Assembly: GCF_002162375.1 (NCBI RefSeq)
Contig: NZ_CP021425.1
Coordinates: forward strand, 2,815,001-2,879,000
Direction of reading: 5' to 3'
From: Oleiphilus messinensis
GTDB taxonomy: Bacteria > Pseudomonadota > Gammaproteobacteria > Pseudomonadales > Oleiphilaceae
DNA length: 64,000 nucleotides
Shown piece by piece: positions 11,359 through 20,084 of the stretch. Position 1 is the first letter of the stretch; the number at the start of each line of letters is the position of its first letter. A program made the position numbers and the translations under genes. The notes beneath the pieces are model-generated. The model made no database searches. It was not told the origin of the DNA and was given only the letters and a program-made list of their open reading frames with translations.

Positions 11359-11787
11359 ATGAATGGAATTGTCAGTAAAATGAACACCGTGATTTTGGGT
11401 ACTTTGATAATGTTGTTATCCGCGTGTGCCAATGTCGAACTGTACGTCCCTAAAGAAGGTGATACTCCCCATGGCTACTACGCGCAGCAAATCACGCCGA
11501 ACAGTTACCTGGTTTCTTACGAAACCTATAAGCCGATAACATCAGAAGAAGTAGAATCATTGGCTTTGCGGTACGCTGCGGAACTAACCCGTGAATTAAA
11601 ATTCGGCGTTTTTGAAGTGATTCATACAGATCTGGAAGAAAATGTCGATTTGGTTGAGAGTCCAGAGCTCCGTGGCACAACCTATGCCTCTCTCCATGGC
11701 AGTAATACCGCCGTTACACCAGCTTATACCCGGGAGGTAAGGGTAAAAAGAGTCACCCTGGAGATTCTGATGTCCGAGCCACTCTAA
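11359..11787 (+). CDS. Small outer-membrane-type lipoprotein of unknown function
   Basis: The protein starts with a signal peptide ending in a lipobox (LLSAC, lipid-carrying Cys at residue 23 of a 142-residue product). Longer upstream starts would add residues ahead of the signal peptide, so the ATG opening MNGIVSKMNT was chosen; a second ATG seven codons on is also possible. The mature part contains SYLVSYETYKPITSEEVESLALRYAAELT, resembling small CC0125/CC1285-type lipoproteins, but I do not recognise a defined function. It stands alone, divergent from the desaturase, and is followed by a terminator-like hairpin. Confidence 0.7.
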   Translation: MNGIVSKMNTVILGTLIMLLSACANVELYVPKEGDTPHGYYAQQITPNSYLVSYETYKPITSEEVESLALRYAAELTRELKFGVFEVIHTDLEENVDLVESPELRGTTYASLHGSNTAVTPAYTREVRVKRVTLEILMSEPL

Positions 11788-11793
11788 GAAATG

Positions 11794-11833
11794 ATGGCGA
11801 ACAAAGTATAAAAATGGTGAACAAGGCATAAAA
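11794..11833 (+). repeat. 20-bp tandem direct repeat, two copies
   Basis: ATGGCGAACAAAGTATAAAA is followed at once by ATGGTGAACAAGGCATAAAA (three differences). It lies just behind the lipoprotein gene and ahead of its terminator. Confidence 0.75.
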
Positions 11834-11835
11834 AA

Positions 11836-11861
11836 AGGGGCGCAACCAGTGCCCCTGTTTA
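11836..11861 (+). terminator. Terminator-like hairpin after the lipoprotein gene
   Basis: AGGGGC and GCCCCT form a 6-base GC-rich stem around a 9-base loop, followed by TGTTT. The T run is short, so efficiency is uncertain. Confidence 0.55.
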
Positions 11862-12117
11862 AAAACCATTCCCTGGTTAAGGTCCTCATCCAAACATTGC
11901 AAGGTAATCTCAATAACGCTCTGGGAAAAGTTTTTCTCCTCGCGTTTGATTCTGTTTATTTTTAATGTTTTCCAAACCGGGTTCATCGTTATTTCGGATT
12001 AGGCTACGTGAAAAAATGAGTACTGGTTCGCGTTACTTGATGATTGTGTGCTCTCCGTTGGAAGATTAGGGTCTGATAAAGTACATACTCAGTAGGGGAA
12101 AAACTCCAGGGGACAAT
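11862..12117. other. Upstream region of the MalT-like regulator gene
   Basis: This is gene-free sequence between the lipoprotein terminator and the regulator. An AGGGGA ribosome binding site lies directly ahead of the regulator's ATG. No clear promoter, operator or RNA could be identified. Confidence 0.4.
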
Positions 12118-14898
12118 ATGTCAACGTATGTGAGGGCGAATCAGAGTAAACAGTATAACAAAATGCAATTTAATGCCGAATTGGTGGAATTGGCAATGCT
12201 TGCGTTGGAATCTCGTTTGTGTGTAGTGCAAGGGCCGGCGGGATTTGGTAAAACGGCTTTGATTCGACATGTGCTGGAGGTAAATCGATACCAACATGTC
12301 TGGCTTACATTTTCGGAACTGGAAAATGAAACAGAATTGTTTTGGCAAAATATCTCGAATGCTGTTTCTGGCAAATTAAGACCAAGGGCAGGTGTTGGTG
12401 GTATTGGTAAAATCGTTGTAGATTCATCAAATACTCCTGACGCTACAGAGAGTCTGGAGAAACCCTTCGAAGCTTTGTTGTCAGAACTTGTTCGGTATTC
12501 TCGTAGTTGGCAATCCTCTGGATCTCTAATTTTGGTCCTGGATCAGTTCGAGACCATCAGTAACCCACAGTGCCAGGCCTCATTCAACAATTTTGTTAAC
12601 CAAATCCCTGAGTGTATAAAAATCGTAATCGTAAGCCGCGTTGAACCCGAATTGCAGCTGGCGAAACGCAAAGCTCAACGGGAACTCGCGTTTATCAATT
12701 CTCGAAAGCTTCGGTGCGGAAGAGCACAGACTGAAGCGTTATTGTCCGCATGGTGTCCGGTCGAATGTTCTGAGGCACAGATCGATCAGGTTTGGGCATT
12801 ATCTGAAGGCTGGATTACCGTAATTTCCATGCTTTGCAGCGGGCTGGAGGATGCTGCTGACCCTGAGCTGCAACTCCAGTTAGATCTGGAGTCGCCACGA
12901 TTCTTCGATTCATATATTGAAACCGAGGTTTTACCCGCCTTATCAGAAAATACACAAGCGGCTCTCGGTTATTTGTCACTTTCGCCAATGGCGGAGCCGT
13001 TAGCGATCAAATTGGATAGCCAGCCTTCACCGCTGAATCGTTCTTCCCAGTTCTCGGGTCAATTTTCTTCACACTTGGCTTTTCTTGAATTAAAACGTGC
13101 TGGCTTGTTATTTGATGAACCTGATACCCCGCGAGATTTGTTTTTCTTGCCCAGGATTTTTCGTGACTGGTGTGCTCGAAAGAAATTGCTTGATCAGGAA
13201 TTAGCGTATCGCTATAGAAAAGAGGTTGCGCATTGGTTCGAGGAACATGGGTATTGGTCGGACGCGATTGACTTGTATACCGCTTCTCAAAAATGGAAGG
13301 ACGCTGAATCCTGCATTAGGCGGGCATTCGTTGAGTGGGTGAGAAGTGGTGAAATTATCCTCGCTCATCGTCATCTCTCTGGCTTTCCTGAGTCCTCGGT
13401 TGAGACCGACCCATGGTTAATGTTTCTGGATGCATTCAGACTTTTTTATATCCGTGAATATACCGCTTCGTTGGCGAGATTGGGCCGGGCTCGAGTTCTG
13501 GTTGAGGAATTGAAAGACACTAAAGGCGATGACGAATTTGCTGTCGACCAACTTAATGGTGTTTCTTTCTGCGATAGAGACTTGAGTGATCTTGCTGATA
13601 CGATTGATTATTTTGCAGTGTATACCGCAATTCTGTCTGGAAACTACGATATCGCGGGATTCAATTCCCCGTCCATGAACTCGATATCCAATAGAGAATC
13701 CGAGTTTCTGAAACCGTGGGGAAAGCAATTAACTGCTACGCGTCAGTTTTGTGCAGGAAATATGATTGACGCGAAGCGGGAGGCCACAGAATCGTTGACG
13801 CTGGCGTTGAGATTGAACAATCGAGCAGCGATTTACGCCAGCCTTGATATTTTTAGTTCGATTTGTTTTCAGTTAAATGATATCCAGTCCTTACAGCATC
13901 GTCTGGACGAAGTTGAGACGTTTGTGGGCGTATCCTGGAGAAAGCATCCACTCGGACTCGTAGTTCCAATGGTCAAAGGGCGGCTGGCATTGGACCGGTC
14001 TGCTTTGGCTGAGGCAAAGCGATTGTTTGATGAAGCCTTAGATCTGGCATCGCACACGCCTTACTCGATGTACCATGTTTACATTACCTTTTTCAGGTGG
14101 TGGGTCAGCTGTAGTGAGGGTGATTTTTCAGCAGCGCAACAGGCCGTTACCATGCTGGAAAGTCTATGTCCAGATCCAAAGCGGCAACGGTACTCACTTA
14201 CTCCCAGTCCGGCTAGATTGTCCGCGATAAATCATACTTTGATCAATGATTTCTCTGCATATTTTCGATGGGCCGCAGAATTTGATCCTGAGCAGAGATT
14301 GCCGGTCGCTGTGACCTATTATGATGAGCGGTTGGCATGGCTGCAGATCAGGCAGCTCAGGGGTGAGTATGTACACGAGGCGTTTCAGGAGCTCTATGAG
14401 GAAACAAAGGCGCTGGGCATGAACCGTATTGCGCTAAACGCGTTGATTTCTTCAGCGGTTGGTCACTATTACCAAGGAGAACCGGATCTGGCAGTTCCAT
14501 TGATCCTGAAAGCGGGCCTTAAAATGCAACCTGAGAATGCATTGCGAATATTCCTTGATTTCGGGCTCGAGAGGATTCTGCCTGTCTTAAAAATAGTAAA
14601 CACAACGCTTGGCACTCAACTTGTCGAGCACCGAACTTTAAATTATGTAGTCGCTGAAATATTCGGCCCCCGCGAAGAATCCAATGTAGTTCAAGGGATC
14701 CCGGAACCTTTGAGTGAACGTGAAACTGAGGTATTGAGAGCGCTGGATACGGGGGCGAGCAATAAACAACTCTCGGAAAAGCTGGGTATTTCCCTGTCTA
14801 CGGTCAAAGCCCATTTGCGTAACATTTATGGCAAAATGGGGGTAAACAATCGGACTCAAGCACTCGCCAGAGCCCGTCAGCGGCAGATCCTTGAATAG
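12118..14898 (+). CDS. MalT-like LuxR-family STAND transcriptional regulator
   Basis: The 926-residue protein has the layout of large ATP-dependent LAL/MalT regulators: a P-loop GPAGFGKTA at residues 39-47, a STAND NTPase part with LVLDQFE near 140, a long helical TPR-like sensor region (about 380-840) and a C-terminal LuxR helix-turn-helix (SERETEVLRALDTG and ISLSTVKAHLRNIY, about 862-918). Such proteins switch on transcription after binding an inducer and ATP. No maltose or other carbohydrate genes lie nearby, so the inducer cannot be guessed. The gene is monocistronic and runs toward the convergent Bat operon, with only 14 bases between the two stop codons. Confidence 0.88.
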   Translation: MSTYVRANQSKQYNKMQFNAELVELAMLALESRLCVVQGPAGFGKTALIRHVLEVNRYQHVWLTFSELENETELFWQNISNAVSGKLRPRAGVGGIGKIVVDSSNTPDATESLEKPFEALLSELVRYSRSWQSSGSLILVLDQFETISNPQCQASFNNFVNQIPECIKIVIVSRVEPELQLAKRKAQRELAFINSRKLRCGRAQTEALLSAWCPVECSEAQIDQVWALSEGWITVISMLCSGLEDAADPELQLQLDLESPRFFDSYIETEVLPALSENTQAALGYLSLSPMAEPLAIKLDSQPSPLNRSSQFSGQFSSHLAFLELKRAGLLFDEPDTPRDLFFLPRIFRDWCARKKLLDQELAYRYRKEVAHWFEEHGYWSDAIDLYTASQKWKDAESCIRRAFVEWVRSGEIILAHRHLSGFPESSVETDPWLMFLDAFRLFYIREYTASLARLGRARVLVEELKDTKGDDEFAVDQLNGVSFCDRDLSDLADTIDYFAVYTAILSGNYDIAGFNSPSMNSISNRESEFLKPWGKQLTATRQFCAGNMIDAKREATESLTLALRLNNRAAIYASLDIFSSICFQLNDIQSLQHRLDEVETFVGVSWRKHPLGLVVPMVKGRLALDRSALAEAKRLFDEALDLASHTPYSMYHVYITFFRWWVSCSEGDFSAAQQAVTMLESLCPDPKRQRYSLTPSPARLSAINHTLINDFSAYFRWAAEFDPEQRLPVAVTYYDERLAWLQIRQLRGEYVHEAFQELYEETKALGMNRIALNALISSAVGHYYQGEPDLAVPLILKAGLKMQPENALRIFLDFGLERILPVLKIVNTTLGTQLVEHRTLNYVVAEIFGPREESNVVQGIPEPLSERETEVLRALDTGASNKQLSEKLGISLSTVKAHLRNIYGKMGVNNRTQALARARQRQILE

Positions 14899-14912
14899 TT
14901 GAATAGCCTGTC

Positions 14913-16706
14913 TTAGTTGGGGTACAAGTCCGGTAAGTCAGACTGCTTTGTTTTTGGCGTGCGAGAAGATACATTCTTGAGGCAACGTTTCATCACCGCA
15001 TTAATATTTGTACCCAGTTGAATTTGGCTATCGATTGATCGTTTACTATTCACACCGTAGAGCTCTCTTTCATAAGCATTCAGCAATTTGGTTAATTCGG
15101 GTGAATCGAAATAGCGCTTTACCCATTCCAGATTAATGAATGGTTGTCCTCTTAAATCGCCTGTTGCTGCAGCACCTCCCGTATTTTCATGCTGAAGTTG
15201 TCGGATCAAGAGCGAAATTGCATTCTTTTCTCCCGCGCTGAATGCCGCAAACACATGCTTCCATTCAGGGTTATGGCCGACCGGTTTTGTGGGGGCTGGA
15301 GCTGTATTTTGGCGATTTCGGATAATCAATATTATCGCAATGATTGTGAGTAGCCAGAGAGCGGCAAGGCCAAATGACAGCCACTGCCAAATTACTGTTT
15401 CTCCGTTAGTGTTGATTGTCTGTAGCTGTGGTGTTTTTTCGGTGTCATTGCCAATATCGTCTTGTATGGCGACTGGCGCAGTGGGGACCGGCTCGGGTTG
15501 TGTTGCATCCGGGAGAATATGAATTGTCCTTGCCGGGATTTCGGCGATTTGCTCGATGTCTTGAGCTGTATCCCACCAGGGAATACGTATTGCAGGCAGG
15601 GTTATTGTACCGGGTTCAACGGCAATTACTGCAATGTTCTGTTCGGCGGTCGCTTCTGCGCCGAGTGGATTCGGCGTCGAGTTCTTTTCGAGTGGGGCAG
15701 GGTAAAGCTTCAGGTTTGTGTTGTTGTCCGCCGGTATATTGGGCAGTGCTGAGCCCAATGCTGCGATAGCCTGTAACGAAATTGACCGATTCAGGGCATC
15801 ACCGACTGTAATTTCAGCTGGATCTTTGTCCCAGGACTCCTTAAGTGTCAGGCTTCGAAGCGGGAGCCAATGTGTACCGGTGAAGGTATCGGGTATGGAT
15901 TTCACCGAAATGGTCTGATCAGTAGAGTAAGCGCGTTTGTACTCCATTCGTCTTCTCAAGTTGCGTACTTGACCTGAGAACTCAATCTTGGGGACAATGA
16001 TTGTGCCCGTGACTTGTGGAAAAAGCACATATTTGCGTTCGATAACTTCATAGTTAATGTTATAACGCATCGTGTTGTAACGGTTTTCATCGAGAAGTTC
16101 AATGATGATATCTTTATGTTCCGGTTGGGATAAGTCGCCCCTGGCATTCCCGGTATGGAAGAAGCGAACGGTGAATATAACCTGTTCCTGAAGGTAGACT
16201 GTTTGTTTGTCGATCTCAGTTTCGAAAAAAGCGAGGGAGGGCGTTCCATCTCCCGGCTTGGATTGACCCGGGAGTACTTCTATTGCGATGGGTTCCGACG
16301 AGTCATCTTTTAAAGTAAGCGCAGGAATGGTCAGTTTACCGGTCTGTTTGGGTGCAAGGGTATACTGCCAGGTAATTTGCGCTTTCGTTTCTCCGTTGAT
16401 GTGTCGCATATTGTACTGCTGATTTTGAGACAAAATCTCGAACTGTGACAGCAATGGCGTGGTGTCCGGCGCAGGAAAATCGGAGCGGCCTAAAGACAAG
16501 AGACCACCCAGAGACAAATCCAATTCAACCTCGCCCTCAATTTGTAACGTCAGGGTGTCGGTTTCATAAATTTTATTTTTATCCACGCGAACGGAAAGCG
16601 TGTCACTTTGGGCTGACAACGAACCAAAAAGCGTGAAAAAAATGAGCCATACCGTGCATAGTTTGACTGCGTCTTTAAACGATATGATTGCGGCTTGTCT
16701 CACCAT
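14913..16706 (-). CDS. batD: BatD-like membrane protein
   Basis: This is the last gene of the MoxR/Bat operon. The 597-residue protein has an N-terminal signal peptide (VWLIFFTLFGSLSAQ), a large periplasmic part of BatD/oxygen-tolerance type (beginning VRVDKNKIYETDTLTLQIEG) and one membrane anchor near residues 438-460. The cytoplasmic tail is about 130 residues. Its start overlaps the end of the BatBC gene by 7 bases, implying coupled translation. In family studies Bat proteins support envelope stress or aerotolerance, but the biochemical role is not settled. Confidence 0.85.
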   Translation of the reverse strand: MVRQAAIISFKDAVKLCTVWLIFFTLFGSLSAQSDTLSVRVDKNKIYETDTLTLQIEGEVELDLSLGGLLSLGRSDFPAPDTTPLLSQFEILSQNQQYNMRHINGETKAQITWQYTLAPKQTGKLTIPALTLKDDSSEPIAIEVLPGQSKPGDGTPSLAFFETEIDKQTVYLQEQVIFTVRFFHTGNARGDLSQPEHKDIIIELLDENRYNTMRYNINYEVIERKYVLFPQVTGTIIVPKIEFSGQVRNLRRRMEYKRAYSTDQTISVKSIPDTFTGTHWLPLRSLTLKESWDKDPAEITVGDALNRSISLQAIAALGSALPNIPADNNTNLKLYPAPLEKNSTPNPLGAEATAEQNIAVIAVEPGTITLPAIRIPWWDTAQDIEQIAEIPARTIHILPDATQPEPVPTAPVAIQDDIGNDTEKTPQLQTINTNGETVIWQWLSFGLAALWLLTIIAIILIIRNRQNTAPAPTKPVGHNPEWKHVFAAFSAGEKNAISLLIRQLQHENTGGAAATGDLRGQPFINLEWVKRYFDSPELTKLLNAYERELYGVNSKRSIDSQIQLGTNINAVMKRCLKNVSSRTPKTKQSDLPDLYPN

Positions 16707-18577
16707 AGTGGTCGTCCTTCACGGGAGTCTTGATTATTTTCGCGCATACGCTCGCGATATTGTTGCAGGAATTTTTGTCGCAGGAGTCCTCCAGGCTCAT
16801 CTGGAATGCGCCTGAGCATCTGCTCTGAAGCAGGGTCGGGTTGTTGCCCTTGGGTCTCTTCCATTTGATCGGCACCGATTGATTTTTCGCTTTGGTCCTG
16901 CTCATTTTGTTGGGACGGATCGCTTCTTCCAGAGCTGTTTTCACGGCTATCTTGATCCGTGTCCCCCTCTAAGCCTTGTTGCCCGGCCTGCTCTGAACCA
17001 TCAGCCTCATTTTGCTGACCTTGCTGACCTTGCTGACCTTGCTGACCTTGCTGACCTTGCTGACCTTGCTGACCTTGCTGGTCAGAGGATTGCTGGTTCT
17101 GTTCTTGTTGATTTTGCTGATCGGATTGGCTTTCATCAGACTGCTGGTTCTGCTGGTTCTGCTGGTTCTGCTGGTTCTGCTGGTTCTGCTGGTTCTGTTG
17201 CTCTTCCAGCATGGACTCGACGAGCTTTCGATTGTGTTCGGCATCGGCCATATCAGGATCAAGGGATAAAGCCTTTTCATAGGCTTCCAATGCTTGTGGA
17301 TACTGCCCAGACATCGCGAATGCGTTTCCCAAATTGTACAGTTGATCTGCACTTTGCTCCTCTAGTTGGTTCAGATCCGATTGGGCCTTGTCGAATTGAT
17401 TCGCTCGATACTGTGAAGCTGCGCGCCATTCAGGGTTCTCAAAGAGTGATGCGGCACTGTCGTAGTCGCCTTTGTTATAGGCGTCCATTGCCTGCTGGTC
17501 AGCTGTTTTAAACCAATCCTGCCATCCCTGCGCATGGCTTGAGGGGCTCAGGCTCACGCCGGAAACCAGGCACGTTGCCAAAATGACTGTAGAAAACGCG
17601 CCTTGCCGGTAGCAAAGTAAAGCGAGTAAAAGAGCCGGAAAAATGAGCCAGTATCCGGCATCGTGCCAATCCGCTACCATGGTATGCTCTTCATCCGTTT
17701 GCGTGGAAAGCGGGTCTGGAATGACTGCAAGGCGACGCAAGTCGTGATTGTTCAACGTGATATCTGAATAACTGCCGCCAGTTTCCCGTGCAACTTCTTG
17801 CAGCACTTCAGGATTCAGTTGTGGGATAACCACCTTGCCCTGATATTTGAACATTTGTCCGTTGTCTGGACGAATAATTGGAGCGCCAGTCGTTGTCCCT
17901 ACGCCCAGAACATCGATTGGTGTCGCACCGGCTAGATCGATGATTTCAGGAACCTGATCAGGGGCGATTTCGTCTGTGATGAGAAGTATTCGGCCATTGT
18001 CAGCGGGCGCTCTGGACAGGAAATCCCGAGCCATGCGAACCGCTTGACCGGGTTCACTGCCACCTTCCGGCATATACATGGGTTCCAGGTCGGAGAGCAG
18101 GAGTTCAATGGTTTTTACATCATCGGTTAATGGTGTGACTGAATGCGCATCTCCAGCATAGACGATCAATCCCGTGTTACCCTCGCGGCGCAGTTTCAAT
18201 AGATCCTGAAGTTTTTGTTTGGCCCGAATCAATCGGCTTGGCTGCAGGTCTTCTGCATACATTGAGAGTGACAAATCGAGCAAAACCACCAGATTGTCGA
18301 TACTTTTACGGGCTGGTATTTCTGTTTTTTCCCAGGTCGGGCCTGCCAGTGCGAGCGATATCAAGAGTGCGAAAAGCGTAAGTGGCAATCCTGATTTGCT
18401 TTTGAGTGTTTTCCGGCCCGAAACATTCAGGTATTGGAGAAACTCCGGAGCAATTACTTTTTGCCAGGAATTGCTCATGTGTCCTTTGGATATCAGCCAG
18501 GGAATGATCATGGAGGGTATGATAAACCACAACCAGTCAGGACGGAGGAAGTGGAAATTCGATATGAATTCGGTCAT
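16700..18577 (-). CDS. BatB-BatC fusion: VWA domain, TPR and Gln-rich tail
   Basis: The 625-residue protein joins two Bat functions. The N-terminal part has membrane helices and a von Willebrand A domain with a MIDAS motif DLSLS near residue 97 and a LLITDE strand. Two more helices (near 305-350) lead to a periplasmic TPR (LYNLGNAFAMSGQYPQALEA, about 415-450). The C-terminal 170 residues are low complexity, with six QQN and seven QQG triplets followed by acidic and polar sequence. The gene overlaps batA by 4 bases and batD by 7. The VWA+TPR fusion is common in gammaproteobacteria; the size and purity of the repeats is the odd feature. Confidence 0.87.
   Translation of the reverse strand: MTEFISNFHFLRPDWLWFIIPSMIIPWLISKGHMSNSWQKVIAPEFLQYLNVSGRKTLKSKSGLPLTLFALLISLALAGPTWEKTEIPARKSIDNLVVLLDLSLSMYAEDLQPSRLIRAKQKLQDLLKLRREGNTGLIVYAGDAHSVTPLTDDVKTIELLLSDLEPMYMPEGGSEPGQAVRMARDFLSRAPADNGRILLITDEIAPDQVPEIIDLAGATPIDVLGVGTTTGAPIIRPDNGQMFKYQGKVVIPQLNPEVLQEVARETGGSYSDITLNNHDLRRLAVIPDPLSTQTDEEHTMVADWHDAGYWLIFPALLLALLCYRQGAFSTVILATCLVSGVSLSPSSHAQGWQDWFKTADQQAMDAYNKGDYDSAASLFENPEWRAASQYRANQFDKAQSDLNQLEEQSADQLYNLGNAFAMSGQYPQALEAYEKALSLDPDMADAEHNRKLVESMLEEQQNQQNQQNQQNQQNQQNQQSDESQSDQQNQQEQNQQSSDQQGQQGQQGQQGQQGQQGQQGQQNEADGSEQAGQQGLEGDTDQDSRENSSGRSDPSQQNEQDQSEKSIGADQMEETQGQQPDPASEQMLRRIPDEPGGLLRQKFLQQYRERMRENNQDSREGRPLW
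17012..17074 (-). repeat. 9-bp microsatellite (QQG repeats) in the BatBC gene
   Basis: Seven perfect copies of TTGCTGACC (plus-strand reading) stand in tandem and encode Gln-Gln-Gly repeats. Because the unit is a multiple of three, slippage changes protein length without shifting the frame. Confidence 0.95.
17141..17194 (-). repeat. 9-bp microsatellite (QQN repeats) in the BatBC gene
   Basis: Six perfect copies of CTGCTGGTT (plus-strand reading) encode Gln-Gln-Asn repeats. The array is distinct in unit from the QQG array about 70 bases away. Confidence 0.95.
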
Positions 18578-19596
18578 TTTTCCGTTCTCTGCTGATGGGG
18601 TTGAATTAGATTTCGTAGTCTGGATGCAAGATTAGGTAATTCGCGCAGAATCAGCCGTAACATCAAGATCAAAAAGGCGCTGGCCAGCGGCCAAAAGTAA
18701 ACTTCCACCACCGGCCTGTAGGGTTTGGCTTCGGTCTCAACGGGTTCCAGGTGATTCAGGTTCTCATAGATCAACCCCAGCTCCCCGGTATTGCGAGCCC
18801 GGAAATATTCGCCACCGGTTTCGGCGGCAATCTGTTGCAGGGTCTGTTCGTCTATTGCCATTCCGCGACGTAAGTTTGATTGATTCTGAGTACCAACCCC
18901 GATGGTGTATATTTTAATCCCTGTTTTTTTTGCAAGCTCCACCGCTTGATCCGGCGATAGTTCCCCAGCAGTATTTGTGCCGTCTGTCAGGAGTATTAAG
19001 ACTCTCGAATTTTCGGGGCGCTTTTGCAATCGTTTTACCGCAAGACCTATGGCGTCCCCAATGGCAGTGGCTTTGCCTGCCATACCAATAGCGCTTTCCC
19101 TTAGCAATGTTTGTACGGTTTCAAGATCGAAAGTAAGAGGTGCATGGACATAGGCACTACTGCCGAACACGATTAATCCCATTCGATCGCCCTGGCGTTC
19201 GCTAATAAATTCGCTCACGACGGACTTAACAGCGGCCAGACGATTTGTTTTAAATCCCCGAATGATCATATCTTCAGCATACATTGATTCAGATAAGTCA
19301 ACGGCGAGCATCAAATCACGCCCGGACTGAGAGATATCCACTGGGTCGCCTATAAACTGGGGCCGGGTCAGTGCTGTGACTAATAAAAACCAGATCAAAA
19401 ACAGAAGCATTTTTTGCGCTACGCTCGTTTCTGCACGAGTATCACGGGCAGATTGCAACACCCTGGTCGCTGTGGCGAAACGGGGCAACCTGATGGCCTG
19501 TTGACTCTCATCTGTGGGCTTTGGTCTGATCAACAGCGGTAGCGGCAATAATAGGAACAACCAAGGCCATGCAAAAGTAATGTCAGCTACAGACAT
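18574..19596 (-). CDS. batA: BatA-like von Willebrand A domain protein
   Basis: The protein of about 340 residues has an N-terminal membrane anchor, a VWA domain with MIDAS motif DLSES and LLTDGTNTAGE, and a C-terminal membrane helix (VYFWPLASAFLILMLRLIL). The ATG at 19596 is preferred over an upstream GTG four codons earlier because a GGGAG ribosome binding site sits at a suitable distance. The gene overlaps both neighbours by a few bases inside the MoxR operon. MoxR ATPases are thought to act as chaperones for VWA partners of this kind. Confidence 0.87.
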   Translation of the reverse strand: MSVADITFAWPWLFLLLPLPLLIRPKPTDESQQAIRLPRFATATRVLQSARDTRAETSVAQKMLLFLIWFLLVTALTRPQFIGDPVDISQSGRDLMLAVDLSESMYAEDMIIRGFKTNRLAAVKSVVSEFISERQGDRMGLIVFGSSAYVHAPLTFDLETVQTLLRESAIGMAGKATAIGDAIGLAVKRLQKRPENSRVLILLTDGTNTAGELSPDQAVELAKKTGIKIYTIGVGTQNQSNLRRGMAIDEQTLQQIAAETGGEYFRARNTGELGLIYENLNHLEPVETEAKPYRPVVEVYFWPLASAFLILMLRLILRELPNLASRLRNLIQPHQQRTEK

Positions 19597-20084
19597 GCTT
19601 TGATCCACTCCCTGATTTGCTCATAGTGAAATCGGCGATCAAGAGTTTTTGATTTTTGATATTGGCAGTTCGCCAAGTCAGAAAAATCAAAGTTTTGACC
19701 GTTTTTAGGTAACCGGAGATTTTGTAACCTGAGCTGATGTAGGGTTTCAACCCATGTTTCACCACTGAGTGGGTTGCATCGGGTTTCAGGATACCTGAGC
19801 CTGACAACACGCTTGAGCAATGCATTGAGTGATGCTGCGAAGTCGGAATCGGAATTGTCCACGCCTTCATTCTGTTCGTGATTCAAATATAATCTCTCTA
19901 GCTCCTGAAGTGCCTGGCGGCGCCACCGGTTTTTGCGAAATCGGAACATGGCGAAGAGCACCAATGCGATCAGGGTGAGTATGCCTACGATTAAAATGTA
20001 CCAGCCGGGAGCCAGGGGCCACCAACTTACGGCTTCGGGCAGGTGTATGTCTCGAAGTTGAGTCGTCAATTCTTCGGGCGTCAT
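19587..20084 (-). CDS. DUF4381 membrane protein of the MoxR/Bat operon
   Basis: This small protein (165 residues) has one clear membrane helix near residues 27-47 (WYILIVGILTLIALVLFAMF), followed by a basic cytoplasmic part ending in LDRRFHYEQIREWIKACL. The size and position between DUF58 and BatA match DUF4381 proteins of gammaproteobacterial Bat operons. It overlaps the DUF58 gene by 4 bases. Its function is unknown beyond this genetic link. Confidence 0.78.
   Translation of the reverse strand: MTPEELTTQLRDIHLPEAVSWWPLAPGWYILIVGILTLIALVLFAMFRFRKNRWRRQALQELERLYLNHEQNEGVDNSDSDFAASLNALLKRVVRLRYPETRCNPLSGETWVETLHQLRLQNLRLPKNGQNFDFSDLANCQYQKSKTLDRRFHYEQIREWIKACL

Noticed and set aside
17012-17194. 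Repeat arrays considered as CRISPR
   Set aside because: The units are only 9 bases with no spacers, are in frame within a coding gene, and no cas genes occur in the window.
16879-17511. A 210-codon plus-strand frame with Leu/Ala/Asp repeats (and a second frame with Leu/Thr repeats)
   Set aside because: It is the antisense image of the BatBC glutamine microsatellites; the repeats keep all frames open.
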